Origin: Microbacterium sp. Yaish 1
GTDB lineage: Bacteria; Actinomycetota; Actinomycetes; Actinomycetales; Microbacteriaceae
Direction: 5' to 3'
Assembly: GCF_002245215.1 (NCBI RefSeq)
Contig: NZ_NPMR01000002.1
Span: 558,001 to 622,000, forward strand
Length of the DNA stretch: 64,000 nucleotides
The position numbers were made by a program, and so were the translations under genes. This document shows positions 54,557 through 64,000 of the stretch, piece by piece (within the stretch, counting starts at the first letter, position 1; every line of letters begins with the position of its first letter). The notes beneath the pieces were generated by a model that did no database searches, was not told the origin of the DNA, and saw only the letters and a program-made list of their open reading frames with translations.

Positions 54557-56795
54557 CGCGGTAGACGTCGTAGACCGCGTCGATGCGCCGGACCGCGTTC
54601 AGCACGCGGTCGAGGTGCACGGTGTCACCCATCTCGAACACGAACCTGCTGAGTGCGAGCCGATCGTTGTTGGTCTGCACCGAGGCCGACAGGATGTTGA
54701 CGTGATGCTCGCTGAGCACGCGCGTGACGTCGCTGAGGAGCCCGGCTCGATCGAGCGCCTCGACCTGGATCTGGACGAGGAAGAGGCTCTTCGTGGTCGG
54801 CGCCCACGACACCTCGATGAGACGCTCCGGATCGCGCATGAGCGACTCGACGTTCGTGCAGTCCGAGCGGTGCACGGACACACCGCTGCCGCGCGTGACG
54901 AAGCCGACGATCTCATCGCCCGGAACGGGTGTGCAGCACTTCGCCAGCTTGACGAGGATGTCGGGCGCGCCGCGGACGAGGACGCCCGAGTCGCTGTCGC
55001 GCTTCTGCCGGGATCGTCCCACGGCCGGCAGCTGGATCGGCCCGGTGGAGGTGTCCTCCTCCGCACGGACGAGCGCGGTGACCTTCTCGATCACCGACTG
55101 CGTCGAGACATGCCCCTCGCCCACCGCCGCGTAGAGCGCCGTGACGTCCTCGTAGCGGAGCTGGTGGGCCACCTCGCTGAAGGCGTCCTGTCCCATGAGG
55201 CGCTGAAGCGGGAGGTTCTGGCGCCGCATCGCCCGCGCGATCGCGTCCTTGCCCTGCTCGACGGCCTCTTCGCGCCGCTCCTTCGTGAACCAGCCGCGGA
55301 TCTTGTTGCGCGCTCGTGTGCTCTTGACGAAGGTCAGCCAGTCCTGGCTCGGGCCGGCGTCGGGGTTCTTCGAGGTGAAGACCTCCACGACGTCGCCGCT
55401 GGAGAGCGTCGACTCGAGCGGCACGAGACGCCCGTTGACCTTGGCGCCCATCGTGCGGTGACCGATCTCGGTATGCACGGCATAGGCGAAGTCGACCGGG
55501 GTGGCACCCGCCGGCAGGCCGATGACCCGCCCCTTCGGGGTGAAGACGTAGACCTCCTTCGCGCCGATCTCGAACCGCAGTGAGTCGAGGAACTCCCCCG
55601 GGTCGGCCGTCTCGGCCTGCCAGTCGGAGATGTGCGCGAGCCACGCCATGTCGTTGTCGATCGCCTTGGCGTCGGCCTTGCCGCCCGCCATCCGCTCCTT
55701 GTACTTCCAGTGCGCCGCGACGCCGAACTCGGCCTGCTGGTGCATCTCGTGGGTGCGGATCTGGATCTCGACCGTCCGCCCGCCCGGGCCGATGACGGTC
55801 GTGTGGAGGGACTGGTAGAGGTTGAACTTCGGAGTCGCGATGTAGTCCTTGAAACGCCCGGGAAGGGGCGTCCACCGCGCGTGGATCGAACCGAGCACGG
55901 CGTAGCAGTCGCGGACCGTCGTCACCAGAACGCGGATTCCGATGAGGTCGTAGATGTCGTCGAACTCACGACCCCGGACGACCATCTTCTGGTACACCGA
56001 GTACAGCTGCTTCGGACGACCCATGACGCGGCCGCGGATGCGGAGCTCGCGAAGGTCGCTCTCGACCGCGTCGATGACCGTCTGCAGATACTGCTCGCGC
56101 TGCGGCGTGCGCTGCGTGACGAGGCTGTCGATCTCGGCGTAGAGCTTGGGGTGCAGCACCGCGAACGACAGGTCCTCGAGCTCGCTCTTGATGGCCTGGA
56201 TGCCGAGCCGGTGCGCGAGCGGCGCGTAGATCTCGAGCGTCTCCGTCGCCTTCTTCGCCGCCTTCTCGGGCGGGACGAAACCCCACGTCCGGGCATTGTG
56301 CAACCGGTCGGCGAGCTTGATCAGGAGCACGCGGATGTCGCGAGACATCGCGACGATCATCTTGCGGACCGTCTCGGCCTGCGCGGCGTCGCCGTACTTG
56401 ACCTTGTCGAGTTTCGTCACGCCGTCGACGAGCATGGCGACCTCGTCGCCGAACTCCGCCGTCAGCTGGTCGAGACCGTAGGAGGTGTCCTCGACGGTGT
56501 CGTGCAGCAGCGCGGCTGCGATGGCCCGGGGGCCGAGGCCGAGCTCCGCCAGAATCTGCGCGACGGCGAGCGGGTGCGTGATGTACGGCTCGCCGCTCTG
56601 GCGCTTCTGCTGCGCGTGCGCCCGCGATGCGGTCTGATAGGCGCGATCGATGATCGCGATATCGCCTTTGGGATGGTGCGCGCGCACCGTCCGGACGAGC
56701 TGCTCGAGGCCTTCGCGGGGTGCCGCCCGCGAGAAGATGCGCGGGACGAGGCGCCGGAGCGAGCTCTGGGCAGGGGGCGGGGTGATCTCGGTCAT
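54543..56795 (-). CDS. relA: Bifunctional (p)ppGpp synthetase/hydrolase (RelA/SpoT family)
   Basis: 750 residues. The hydrolase HD domain (about 50-200; HDTVEDT), synthetase domain (about 240-360; [18 protein letters not shown], and RFKD, the RXKD form of bifunctional enzymes), TGS ([17 protein letters not shown]) and C-terminal ACT domain are all present. It makes and degrades the stringent-response alarmone at the ribosome. GGAGG precedes the ATG. It lies downstream of secF, the conserved order. Confidence 0.97.
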   Translation of the reverse strand: MTEITPPPAQSSLRRLVPRIFSRAAPREGLEQLVRTVRAHHPKGDIAIIDRAYQTASRAHAQQKRQSGEPYITHPLAVAQILAELGLGPRAIAAALLHDTVEDTSYGLDQLTAEFGDEVAMLVDGVTKLDKVKYGDAAQAETVRKMIVAMSRDIRVLLIKLADRLHNARTWGFVPPEKAAKKATETLEIYAPLAHRLGIQAIKSELEDLSFAVLHPKLYAEIDSLVTQRTPQREQYLQTVIDAVESDLRELRIRGRVMGRPKQLYSVYQKMVVRGREFDDIYDLIGIRVLVTTVRDCYAVLGSIHARWTPLPGRFKDYIATPKFNLYQSLHTTVIGPGGRTVEIQIRTHEMHQQAEFGVAAHWKYKERMAGGKADAKAIDNDMAWLAHISDWQAETADPGEFLDSLRFEIGAKEVYVFTPKGRVIGLPAGATPVDFAYAVHTEIGHRTMGAKVNGRLVPLESTLSSGDVVEVFTSKNPDAGPSQDWLTFVKSTRARNKIRGWFTKERREEAVEQGKDAIARAMRRQNLPLQRLMGQDAFSEVAHQLRYEDVTALYAAVGEGHVSTQSVIEKVTALVRAEEDTSTGPIQLPAVGRSRQKRDSDSGVLVRGAPDILVKLAKCCTPVPGDEIVGFVTRGSGVSVHRSDCTNVESLMRDPERLIEVSWAPTTKSLFLVQIQVEALDRAGLLSDVTRVLSEHHVNILSASVQTNNDRLALSRFVFEMGDTVHLDRVLNAVRRIDAVYDVYRVTSS

Positions 56796-56844
56796 GCCCT
56801 CACCTCCGCCATGCAGACATCGATTCTACGCGCCCTCGCGGCGC

Positions 56845-57834
56845 TCAGGCCTCGACCGAGGCTCGCTCGCGCGACTCGCGCACCCGCGCGTCGTTCGCCT
56901 TGATGCCGGGCTCGTTCTCGCGCAGCAGCGCGAACAGCGGCACGGCGACGAACAGCGTCGAGTAGGCGGCGACCAGCGTTCCGACGAAGATCGACAGCGA
57001 GATGTCGGTGAGCGTCTGGGCGCCCAGCCAGAGCGCACCGATGAAGAGGATCGCGCCGGTGGGGAGGGCCGCGACGATCGTCGTGTTGATCGAGCGCACG
57101 AGCGTCTGGTTGGCCGCCAGGTTGACCGACTCGCCGAACGTGCGCCCCGACTTCTCGCCGTCTTCGAACGTGTTCTCGCGCACCTTGTCGAAGACGACCG
57201 TGGTGTCGTACAGCGAGTACGACAGGATCGTCAGGAAGCCGATCACGGCGGCGGGAGAGATCTCGAACCCGAAGAGCGAGTAGACGCCCACGGTGACCAC
57301 GAGCACGTCGATCAGACCGATGATGGCGGCGACGGACATCTTCCAGGTGCGGAAGTACAGCGCCAGGATGAGGAACGTCAGGGCGAGGAAGATCGCCAGG
57401 CCCCACAGCGACTGACGGGTGACGTCCTGTCCCCAGCTCGGGCCGATGAACGACGAGCTCACCTCGGCGGCGGGGACGTCGTACGCCTCAGCGAGGCGTG
57501 CCGTGACGTCTCGGGTCTCGGCATCCGACATCTGGTCGGTCTGCACGCGCACGGCGTCCTCGCCGATCGTCGTGACCTTCGTCGTCGCCCCGCGCACGAC
57601 GTCCTGAACCGCGGCGGTCGCCAGCAGCTGGTCGGTGTTCGAGACGTTCGTCACCGTGAACTGCGACCCGCCCGTGAACTCGATCGAGAACTGCGGGGGC
57701 TTCACGACGAGGACGAGCACGGACCCGAGCACGAGGGCTGCGGCGATGATGAACCACAGCGTGCGACCAGCGACGAAGGGGAACGACAGCTTCCCCGTGT
57801 AGAGGTCGTTTCCGAACCGGTTGAAGAATCGCAT
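56845..57834 (-). CDS. secF: Protein translocase subunit SecF
   Basis: 329 residues. The IEFTGGSQFTVT motif after the first helix, and five further membrane helices with ALYFRTWKMSVAAIIGLIDV and VVFDKVRENT, are SecF hallmarks. With SecD it uses the proton gradient to pull exported proteins across. Its ATG overlaps the secD stop by one base (TGATG). Confidence 0.97.
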   Translation of the reverse strand: MRFFNRFGNDLYTGKLSFPFVAGRTLWFIIAAALVLGSVLVLVVKPPQFSIEFTGGSQFTVTNVSNTDQLLATAAVQDVVRGATTKVTTIGEDAVRVQTDQMSDAETRDVTARLAEAYDVPAAEVSSSFIGPSWGQDVTRQSLWGLAIFLALTFLILALYFRTWKMSVAAIIGLIDVLVVTVGVYSLFGFEISPAAVIGFLTILSYSLYDTTVVFDKVRENTFEDGEKSGRTFGESVNLAANQTLVRSINTTIVAALPTGAILFIGALWLGAQTLTDISLSIFVGTLVAAYSTLFVAVPLFALLRENEPGIKANDARVRESRERASVEA

Positions 57835-59549
57835 CAGTGCTTGTCCCCCGTCGCGTCGCGCTTCTCACCCGCGGCCTGCTCGGCGCGCTTGCGTTCCGCG
57901 ATCGTCTGTCGCCGTTCCGCCTCGCCGCGCGACTTGGCGGCACGGCGCCCGGCCGAGGTCTTCGCGCCGGCAGCGACCGGCGCGCGGAACTGCGCGCGCC
58001 CGCGGTAGACGGCGCCGAGCGCATCCGGGTCGAGACCCGACAGCTTGTGACCCGACCCGAAGAAGCGCGTGCGCACGAGCAGCTGCAGCACGGGGTGGGT
58101 GAAGAGGATGAAGATCAGGATGTCGATCGCGGTCGTCAGTCCCAGCGTGAATGCGAAGCCCTTCACCGTCGAGTCGGCGAGGATGTACAGCACCACGGCG
58201 GCGAGGATGTTGATCGACTTCGAGATGAAGATCGTCCGCTTGGCGCGCGACCAGCCGTCCTCGACGGCGCCGGTGATCGACTTGCCGTCGCGCAGCTCGT
58301 CCCTGATCCGTTCGAAGTACACGATGAACGAGTCGGCTGTGAAGCCGATCGTGACGATCAAGCCGGCCACACCCGCCAACGACAGGCGGAAGCCCATGCG
58401 CCACGCGAGGATCGTCAGTGCCGCGTAAGTGAGCACGGCCATGACGACCAGCGACGCGATGATCACCGTTCCCAGTGCCCGGTAGACGACGAGCGAGTAC
58501 ACCGCGACCAGCGCGAGACCGATGAGGCCCGCGATGAGTCCGATCTGCAGCTGCTGCGAACCGAGGGTCGCGGAGATCGTGTTGGTGCTCTGCACCTCGA
58601 AGCTCAGCGGCAGAGCGCCGAACTTGAGCTGGTCTGCGAGGACCTTCGAGCTGTCCTGATCGAACGAACCCGTGATCGACGGCTTGCCCGTGAGGATGAC
58701 GGCGTCCATGGAGGGCGCCGACAGCACGTCGCCGTCGAGGACGAAGGCGAACTGGTTGCGCGGCGACTGCTGACCGTAGAGCCGCTGGCTGATCTTGCCG
58801 AACGTGTCGGTGCCCTGCTGGTCGAACGTGATGTTCACCGCCCAGCGGCCGGTGCTCTGCTCGAGGCCGTTGGTGGCGTTGTCGATCGACGACCCGTCGA
58901 GCTCGACCGGCCCGAGGATGTACTTCGCGGTCCCGGTGCGGTCGCACGTGATCAGCGGCTGATCGGCCGGCGCGTTGGCCGGGTCGTTCGCCGGGTCGGC
59001 GCAGTCGTAGGCAAGGAACTGCGCTTGCAGCGCCTCGGTGATCCACGCGGGGTCGCTGCCGTTGGAGGGCGTCGTCGACGGCGTCGCGGGCAGGTTGGGG
59101 TCGGGCGTCGGATACGGCGTCTGATTGCCGTCGTCGCCGACGAAGCTGGTCGCGGGAGTGCCGGTGTAGAGCACGGCGCGCAGCTGGAGCTGCGCCGACG
59201 CGTCGATGCGCTCCCGGGTCTCGTCGTCGACCTCGCCGGGCAGCTGCACCACGATCTGGTTGCCGGCCTGCGTGGCGATGTCGGCCTCGACGAGCCCCGA
59301 CGCATCGACGCGCTGGCGGATGATGGAGGCCGCCTGCTGCATCTGCTCGCTCGACGGCACCGCCCCGTCGGACTGCGCCTGGAGGACGATCTGCGTCCCG
59401 CCCTGGAGATCGAGCGCGAGCTCGGGAGCCCACGAGCTCGCCTTGAACACGTAGACGCCGAGGGCGTTGATGCCGAACAGGAGCGCCGTCAGGACCACGA
59501 GTCCGGTCAGCGCGCGCCAGGCACGGCGCACAGGTGTGGAAGTCGCCAC
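57834..59549 (-). CDS. secD: Protein translocase subunit SecD
   Basis: 571 residues. LDLQGGTQIVLQ follows the first helix. A large extracellular P1 region (about 60-330) contains an actinobacterial Pro/Thr/Asn-rich insert (about 145-175). Six membrane helices include the GFTADSFIVYFERIRDELR signature. The C-terminal tail is Arg/Ala/Lys-rich. GTG start; I see no good ribosome site. Part of yajC-secD-secF. Confidence 0.97.
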   Translation of the reverse strand: MATSTPVRRAWRALTGLVVLTALLFGINALGVYVFKASSWAPELALDLQGGTQIVLQAQSDGAVPSSEQMQQAASIIRQRVDASGLVEADIATQAGNQIVVQLPGEVDDETRERIDASAQLQLRAVLYTGTPATSFVGDDGNQTPYPTPDPNLPATPSTTPSNGSDPAWITEALQAQFLAYDCADPANDPANAPADQPLITCDRTGTAKYILGPVELDGSSIDNATNGLEQSTGRWAVNITFDQQGTDTFGKISQRLYGQQSPRNQFAFVLDGDVLSAPSMDAVILTGKPSITGSFDQDSSKVLADQLKFGALPLSFEVQSTNTISATLGSQQLQIGLIAGLIGLALVAVYSLVVYRALGTVIIASLVVMAVLTYAALTILAWRMGFRLSLAGVAGLIVTIGFTADSFIVYFERIRDELRDGKSITGAVEDGWSRAKRTIFISKSINILAAVVLYILADSTVKGFAFTLGLTTAIDILIFILFTHPVLQLLVRTRFFGSGHKLSGLDPDALGAVYRGRAQFRAPVAAGAKTSAGRRAAKSRGEAERRQTIAERKRAEQAAGEKRDATGDKH

Positions 59550-59593
59550 GGGGAGGTCAGCTTTCGTCGAGCGAGCGCCGGATCAGCGGCGGT

Positions 59594-60097
59594 TCAGGCG
59601 CGGGGCTTGTCGTCGCGGTCGGCCGCACCCTCGGAAGCGGCGTCAGCGCGATTGCGCGCGGCGTCGTCGCTTACCGAGGTGATGAGACCCTGCTCGACGT
59701 CGGCGACGTACTCGTCGTGGTGCTCTTCGGCCTCGATGTACTCGTCCTCGGTGAGCGACCCCTCGGCGGGATCGACGACGCGGAGGATCGCCTGGCTGTG
59801 GACCTCGACCTCGACGCCGGGCGCGAGCTCGACGCGAGCCGACTTCGAGAGGTCCTCGCCGTCGTACTCGACGATCGTGCCGTAGAAGCCGCCCTGGAGC
59901 AGCACCTTCGCGCCGGGCAGCAGCTGACGCGACTTCTCCGCCTGCTCCGCCTTCATCCGCTGCGCGCGGCGACGCTGGCTCCAGAACATGAACACGATGA
60001 GCAGCGCGAGGATGATCAGCAGACCGTACTCGGCGAAGAACTGCACTGCCGGGTTCGCGGGAGGAGCGTCGGCCGGGGTGGTGGCGAAGAAGAGCAT
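59594..60097 (-). CDS. yajC: Preprotein translocase subunit YajC
   Basis: 167 residues. One N-terminal membrane helix (YGLLIILALLIVFMFW) is followed by a basic turn (SQRRRAQRMK) and the YajC core LLPGAKVLLQGGFYGTIVEYDG. The tail (about 105-167) is acidic and longer than in proteobacterial YajC. It assists SecDF. The ATG giving MLFFATTP is preferred over a GTG seven codons earlier, but the ribosome site is unclear. Confidence 0.93.
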   Translation of the reverse strand: MLFFATTPADAPPANPAVQFFAEYGLLIILALLIVFMFWSQRRRAQRMKAEQAEKSRQLLPGAKVLLQGGFYGTIVEYDGEDLSKSARVELAPGVEVEVHSQAILRVVDPAEGSLTEDEYIEAEEHHDEYVADVEQGLITSVSDDAARNRADAASEGAADRDDKPRA

Positions 60098-60176
60098 GGA
60101 GGTGGGAGCACCTTTCACGGGTAGGCACGCGAAGAATGCGCACCCTCGGGATTCGTCGGCGAGAAGCCTTCAGCGA

Positions 60177-61202
60177 TTATAGGTCATCGATCTCCAGCGC
60201 CCCGTCGGCACGGGGAACGCCGAGATGGCGGTAGGCGGAGGGCATCGCGACACGACCTCGCGGCGACCGGCCCACGAATCCGATCCGGACGAGGTACGGC
60301 TCGACGACCGACTCGATCGTCTCCGCCTCCTCGCCGACCGTCACGGCGAGGGTGTTGAGCCCGACGGGCCCGCCGCCGAAACGGCGCACGAGGGCGTCGA
60401 GCACGGCCCGGTCGAGGCGGTCGAGGCCGATCGCGTCGACGTCGTAGAGCTCGAGGGCGGCGGCGACATCCGCCTCCGTCGCGCCGGTCCCGGTGTCGCC
60501 GTGGACGACGACGAAATCGCGCACGCGGCGCAGCAGGCGGTTGGCGATGCGCGGGGTGCCGCGCGAGCGACGCGCGATCTCCGCGCGCGCGACGGGCGGG
60601 ATGTCGACGGCGAGGACACTCGCGGAGCGCTGGATCACTCGTTCGAGCTCTTCGGGCTCGTAGTACTCCATGTGAGCGGTGAAGCCGAAACGATCGCGGA
60701 GCGGATTCGGCAGGAGTCCCGACCGGGTGGTGGCACCCACGAGGGTGAAGGGAGCCAGCTCGAGCGGGATGCTGGTGGCGCCGGCGCCCTTGCCGACCAT
60801 GATGTCGATGCGGAAGTCCTCCATCGCGAGGTACAGCATCTCCTCCGCCGAGCGGGCCATTCGGTGGATCTCGTCGATGAAGAGCACCTCGCCGGGCACG
60901 AGGCTCGACAGGAGCGCCGCGAGATCACCCGCGTGCTGGATTGCCGGGCCGCTCGACATCCGCAGGGGGCGGCCGCTCTCGTGGGCGACGATCATCGCGA
61001 GCGTCGTCTTGCCGAGCCCGGGCGGGCCCGACAGCAGGATGTGGTCGGCGGGTCGGTCCTGCATCGCAGCGGCCTGCAGCAGGAGCTCCAGCTGTCCGCG
61101 CACCTTCTGCTGCCCGACGAATTCGGCGAGCGACGTCGGTCGCAGGGCTCCCTCGACGGCCAGCTCGGTCTCGTCGGCGGCCAGCTCGTGGGCGTCAGAC
61201 AC
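60177..61202 (-). CDS. ruvB: Holliday junction branch migration ATPase RuvB
   Basis: 341 residues. [12 protein letters not shown], the Walker [25 protein letters not shown] and the sensor region [13 protein letters not shown] are complete, with the C-terminal winged helix ([15 protein letters not shown]). It drives branch migration with RuvA. The GTG start overlaps the end of ruvA by eight bases. Confidence 0.98.
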   Translation of the reverse strand: MSDAHELAADETELAVEGALRPTSLAEFVGQQKVRGQLELLLQAAAMQDRPADHILLSGPPGLGKTTLAMIVAHESGRPLRMSSGPAIQHAGDLAALLSSLVPGEVLFIDEIHRMARSAEEMLYLAMEDFRIDIMVGKGAGATSIPLELAPFTLVGATTRSGLLPNPLRDRFGFTAHMEYYEPEELERVIQRSASVLAVDIPPVARAEIARRSRGTPRIANRLLRRVRDFVVVHGDTGTGATEADVAAALELYDVDAIGLDRLDRAVLDALVRRFGGGPVGLNTLAVTVGEEAETIESVVEPYLVRIGFVGRSPRGRVAMPSAYRHLGVPRADGALEIDDL

Positions 61203-61812
61203 CGGTCTGCTCCGGTCGCGCGGGACCGAGCTGCGCCAACGCGAGCTTGAGCAGCGCGGGCACGGTCGCCGGGGCCGCGGCATCCGCTGTCACCTGCGCG
61301 ACGGCCTCGGTGGCCACCCGTTCGCTCCACCCCAGCGCGACGAGTGCCGCGACGACCTGACCGACGAGCGTCCCCCCACCCGAGGGAGCCGACGCGGGCT
61401 GAGCGGACGGCACCGCCTGGAGCTTGCCCGCCAACTGCACCACGATGAGCTTCGCGGTCTTGGGCCCGATCCCCGAGACACGGCGGAACGGAGCGTCGTC
61501 CTCGGCGGTGACCGCCTCGGCGATCTGCGCGACGCTCAGCGCCGACAGGACGCCGAGCGCGGACTTCGGGCCGACGCCGGTCACCCCGATGAGAAGGAGG
61601 AACACCCCGAGCTGCTCGCGGGTCTCGAAGCCGAAGAGCGAGAGGGCGTCTTCGCGCACGACGAGGTTCGTGTGCAGCACGATCTCATCGCCGACATGGA
61701 ACGAGCGCGGGATGTCGGGGGTCACGGCGACCGAGAACCCGACCCCGCCGACGTCGATGACGACGCTGTCGGACTCGAGGTGCAGCACGCTGCCGCGGAG
61801 GGAGGAGATCAT
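61195..61812 (-). CDS. ruvA: Holliday junction DNA helicase subunit RuvA
   Basis: 205 residues. The OB fold ([21 protein letters not shown]), helix-hairpin-helix ([35 protein letters not shown]) and C-terminal domain III joined by an Ala/Pro/Ser linker are intact. It binds four-way junctions and recruits RuvB. Confidence 0.98.
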   Translation of the reverse strand: MISSLRGSVLHLESDSVVIDVGGVGFSVAVTPDIPRSFHVGDEIVLHTNLVVREDALSLFGFETREQLGVFLLLIGVTGVGPKSALGVLSALSVAQIAEAVTAEDDAPFRRVSGIGPKTAKLIVVQLAGKLQAVPSAQPASAPSGGGTLVGQVVAALVALGWSERVATEAVAQVTADAAAPATVPALLKLALAQLGPARPEQTGV

Positions 61813-61818
61813 GATCCG

Positions 61819-61824
61819 AGCCTA
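61819..61824 (-). promoter_or_regulatory. -10 element of ruvA, leaderless candidate
   Basis: TAGGCT on the minus strand, six bases before the ATG, within the 70-base ruvC-ruvA gap. Confidence 0.5.
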
Positions 61825-61882
61825 GGCGCCGCTTCGCAGGTATGTTCGAGCGACACGCATGACGCCCGGCCGCACGGCCGCC

Positions 61883-62452
61883 TCAGCGGCGTGACAGCCG
61901 TTCCGCATCCGCCCAGGCGCGCTGCGCAGGAGTGAGCGCTGCGGCCGCGGACCCGGTCGCGGCGCCGCCGGGACCGCGGCGCCAGGCATGGCAGATCGCG
62001 AGGGCCAGCGCATCAGCGGCATCCGCCGGCTGCGGCAGGGAGTCCAGGCGCAGCACCCGGGCGACCATCGTCTGCACCTGCAGCTTCTCGGCCGAGCCGT
62101 AGCCGGTGATCGCGGCCTTCACCTCGGAGGGCGTATGGGTCGCGGCATCGAGGCCGCTCTCCGCGGCGACCAGCAGCGCGATGCCGCTCGCCTGCGCCGT
62201 CCCCATGACGGAGCTCCGGTTGTGCTGAGCGAAGACCCGCTCGACCGCGACGACGTGCGGCCGATGCTCCGCGATGACCGCCCGCAGCCCCGCGGCGATC
62301 GTCGCGAGTCTGCGTTCGATGGGCAGATCGACGGCCGACCGGACGACTCCGACGTGCACGAGGGCAGCGGATCGATCGCGAGCGACGTCGACGACACCGA
62401 CACCGCATCGGGTGAGACCCGGGTCGACACCGAGCACGCGCAGAGAGGTCAC
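61883..62452 (-). CDS. ruvC: Crossover junction endodeoxyribonuclease RuvC
   Basis: 189 residues. VLGVDPGLTRCGVGVVD (first catalytic Asp), VAVERVFAQHN (Glu), PSEVKAAITGYGSAEKLQVQ and the C-terminal ADALALAICH (Asp and His region) are all present. It resolves Holliday junctions formed and moved by RuvAB, encoded downstream. Confidence 0.97.
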   Translation of the reverse strand: MTSLRVLGVDPGLTRCGVGVVDVARDRSAALVHVGVVRSAVDLPIERRLATIAAGLRAVIAEHRPHVVAVERVFAQHNRSSVMGTAQASGIALLVAAESGLDAATHTPSEVKAAITGYGSAEKLQVQTMVARVLRLDSLPQPADAADALALAICHAWRRGPGGAATGSAAAALTPAQRAWADAERLSRR

Positions 62453-62458
62453 TCCCCC

Positions 62459-62464
62459 ACGCTA
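62459..62464 (-). promoter_or_regulatory. -10 element of ruvC, leaderless candidate
   Basis: TAGCGT on the minus strand, six bases before the GTG; it lies just downstream of the palindrome that separates ruvC from yebC. Confidence 0.5.
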
Positions 62465-62504
62465 CGTCCGACGCGGCGACCCGGCGCGGCGACAGCCCGC
62501 GAAA

Positions 62505-62562
62505 CGCGCAGTTCCCGGCATCCGACGCAGAACGAGCTGCGGTGGATGCCGGGAACTGCGCG
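62505..62562. repeat. Nested palindrome between yebC and ruvC
   Basis: A 19-base perfect inverted repeat has arms CGCGCAGTTCCCGGCATCC at 62505-62523 and its complement at 62544-62562. The 20-base centre has an inner hairpin (CGCAG-AACGAG-CTGCG). A partial third arm, GATGCCGGGA, follows at 62564-62573 against the yebC stop. It may terminate yebC. The plan matches the palindrome at 12.8 kb although the sequence differs. Confidence 0.8.
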
Positions 62563-62576
62563 CGATGCCGGGACTC

Positions 62577-63338
62577 TTACTCGTCGTCGTTCTCGAGCTC
62601 GGCCTGCACCTCGGGGGTCAGGTCGAAGTTCGTGTAGACGTTCTGCACGTCGTCGCTGTCCTCGAGCGCGTCGATGAGACGGAACACCTTGCGGGCGGTG
62701 TCGGCGTCGACCTCCACCTTGAGCGAGGGCACGAACTCGACGTCGGCGGAGTCGTACTCGATGCCGGCGTCCTGCAGGGCGGTGCGCACCGACACGAGGT
62801 CGGAGGCCTCGGTGATGACGCCGAAGCCGTCTCCGTGCGGCTCGACCTCTTCCGCCCCCGCTTCGAGGACCGCGAGCATGACGTCGTCCTCGGTCGTGCC
62901 CTCGGACGGGACGACGATGACGCCCTTGCGGCTGAAGTTGTACGCGACGCTGCCCGGATCGGCGAGCGTGCCGCCGTTGCGGCTGAGGGCGGTGCGAACC
63001 TCGGCCGCGGCGCGGTTCTTGTTGTCGGTCAGACACTCGATGAGGAATGCGACGCCGTTGGGCCCGTAGCCCTCGTACATGATGGAGGAGTACTCGACGG
63101 CCTCGCCGCCGATCCCGGCGCCGCGCTTGATCGCGCGGTCGATGTTGTCTTTCGGGACCGAGGTCTTCTTGGCCTTCAGAACGGCGTCGAAGAGCGTGGG
63201 GTTGCCCTGCAGATCGGGACCGCCGAGCTTGGCAGCGACCTCGATGTTCTTGATGAGCTTGGCCCACGACTTGGCACGACGCGCGTCGACGACGGCCTTC
63301 TTGTGCTTGGTCGTGGCCCATTTGGAGTGACCGGACAT
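62577..63338 (-). CDS. yebC: YebC/PmpR/TACO1 family protein
   Basis: 253 residues. The N-terminal [32 protein letters not shown] and [19 protein letters not shown] motifs are family hallmarks, and the C-terminus is acidic. Members were described as transcription regulators and more recently as ribosome-associated factors that help translate difficult proline-rich motifs. The position between pdxT and ruvC is conserved in actinobacteria. Confidence 0.97.
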   Translation of the reverse strand: MSGHSKWATTKHKKAVVDARRAKSWAKLIKNIEVAAKLGGPDLQGNPTLFDAVLKAKKTSVPKDNIDRAIKRGAGIGGEAVEYSSIMYEGYGPNGVAFLIECLTDNKNRAAAEVRTALSRNGGTLADPGSVAYNFSRKGVIVVPSEGTTEDDVMLAVLEAGAEEVEPHGDGFGVITEASDLVSVRTALQDAGIEYDSADVEFVPSLKVEVDADTARKVFRLIDALEDSDDVQNVYTNFDLTPEVQAELENDDE

Positions 63339-63345
63339 GCGCTCG

Positions 63346-63351
63346 ATCTTA
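63346..63351 (-). promoter_or_regulatory. -10 element of yebC, leaderless candidate
   Basis: TAAGAT on the minus strand, seven bases before the ATG. It overlaps the last codon of pdxT. Confidence 0.45.
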
Positions 63352-63960
63352 CCGGGCGGATGCGCGCGCCTCGCGGACGTGCGCGAGGAACCTCTCGTGG
63401 AAGCGGCGCTCGCCCGATACCTCCGGGTGGAACGCGGTGGCGAGCAGTCGTCCCTGCTCGACCGCGACCACGCCACCGTCGGGCAGGGTCGCGAGGGCCC
63501 GCACCTCCGGTCCGAGCCCGGTGACGAGGGGCGCCCGGATGAACGCCGCGTGGACGGGCGCGTCCCAGCCCGCGACGGCGAGCGCCGTCTCGAACGATTC
63601 GGTCTGACCGCCGAAGGCGTTCCGTCGCACGGTCACGTCGAGCCCGCCGAAGGTCTCCTGCCCGGCGATCGCCCCGTCGACGCGGTCGGCGAGCAGGATG
63701 AGCCCGGCGCACGTGCCGTAGACCGGCATGCCCGCCGTGATCGCGTCGCGGATGGGCTGCTGCATCCCGAACGCACGTGCCAGCTTGTCGATGACGCTCG
63801 ACTCACCGCCCGGCAGGACGAGTCCCTCGATCGTTCCGAGGTCGTCCGGGCGGCGGACGAGGGATGCCGCCGCCCCGAGCTCCTCGAGCACGCGCAGGTG
63901 CTCGCGGACGTCCCCCTGCAGGGCGAGGACTCCGACGCGCGGCGGCATCCCCTCGCTCAT
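63349..63960 (-). CDS. pdxT: Pyridoxal 5'-phosphate synthase glutaminase subunit PdxT
   Basis: 203 residues. [34 protein letters not shown], the catalytic Cys in [12 protein letters not shown] and the His/Glu pair in [11 protein letters not shown] define the class I glutaminase. It hands ammonia to PdxS, whose gene ends four bases upstream. Confidence 0.97.
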   Translation of the reverse strand: MSEGMPPRVGVLALQGDVREHLRVLEELGAAASLVRRPDDLGTIEGLVLPGGESSVIDKLARAFGMQQPIRDAITAGMPVYGTCAGLILLADRVDGAIAGQETFGGLDVTVRRNAFGGQTESFETALAVAGWDAPVHAAFIRAPLVTGLGPEVRALATLPDGGVVAVEQGRLLATAFHPEVSGERRFHERFLAHVREARASAR

Positions 63961-63964
63961 CGGC

Positions 63965-64000
63965 TCACCAGCCGCGGTCGGCGAGACGGTGCGGAGCAGG
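63965..64000 (-). CDS. pdxS: PdxS C-terminus (gene continues beyond window)
   Basis: The last eleven codons read PAPHRLADRGW and stop. They match the conserved end of the pyridoxal 5'-phosphate synthase lyase subunit (typically PEPHRLAERGW). The position directly upstream of pdxT supports the call. Confidence 0.85.
   Translation of the reverse strand, partial: PAPHRLADRGW

Noticed and set aside
54543..56795. Monofunctional RelA synthetase
   Set aside because: The HDTVEDT hydrolase motif and RFKD synthetase motif indicate the bifunctional form.

Overview
The window is a 64 kb piece of a high-GC actinobacterial chromosome. It is most likely from the Microbacteriaceae, close to Microbacterium. 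The support is the codon use, the pdxST-yebC-ruvCAB-yajC-secDF-rel order, the alaS-ruvX-mltG-aroECKBQ-efp-nusB order, a C50-type carotenoid operon, Ku/LigD end joining, and lineage families such as DUF3039, SCO4848-like, DUF349 and DUF6328. I see no phage, insertion sequence, integrase or CRISPR array. It looks like ordinary chromosome with accessory islets.

Left part (1-8.5 kb): a LysR regulator, cut by the window edge, is divergent from mesX-mesD, a folate-independent, oxygen-dependent methionine synthase pair. A formate/nitrite-type channel, tRNA-Leu(UAG) and a DedA membrane protein follow. Then come divergent ku and three-domain ligD, a complete two-component NHEJ module. A 618-base gene-free stretch (8.55-9.17 kb) carries at least five copies of a short repeat in both orientations.

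9-16.4 kb: rdgB-rph-murI (coupled, minus), pncB, a nested palindrome, DUF3039, and an ABC exporter pair whose ATPase has an unusual acidic/proline-rich N-terminal half.

16.6-23.7 kb: a cell-surface polymer islet with a LicC-like nucleotidyltransferase, a family 2 glycosyltransferase and three CDP-glycerol:glycerophosphotransferase-like proteins. Next are an HtrA-like protease, an aminotransferase/nitrilase-fold amidase pair, DUF6328 and the initiator tRNA.

28-33.7 kb: a MarR regulator (CrtR-like) is divergent from crtE-crtB-crtI and two half-size lycopene cyclases plus a lycopene elongase. The genes are stop-start overlapped or nearly so, and the set predicts a C50 carotenoid. A Rieske-tailed metallo-beta-lactamase-fold protein and a SNF2 helicase follow.

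38.4-49.2 kb: the housekeeping run nusB, efp, aroQ, aroB, aroK, aroC, aroE, mltG, ruvX, alaS, a small membrane protein and rpsD. 49.3-54.6 kb: a Nudix-TPR-Nudix fusion coupled to rarA, a small membrane protein, DUF349 and an orphan AbiEi-like protein. 54.5-64 kb: rel, secF, secD, yajC, ruvB, ruvA, ruvC, yebC, pdxT and the last codons of pdxS.

A recurring signal is a TANNNT hexamer placed 6-7 bases before the start codon with no usable Shine-Dalgarno sequence. I count 14 such genes, which suggests widespread leaderless transcription. No clearly unprecedented system is visible. The best leads are the Nudix-TPR-Nudix fusion, the MBL-Rieske protein, the MesXD/LysR locus, the acidic ABC ATPase extension and the intergenic repeat elements.
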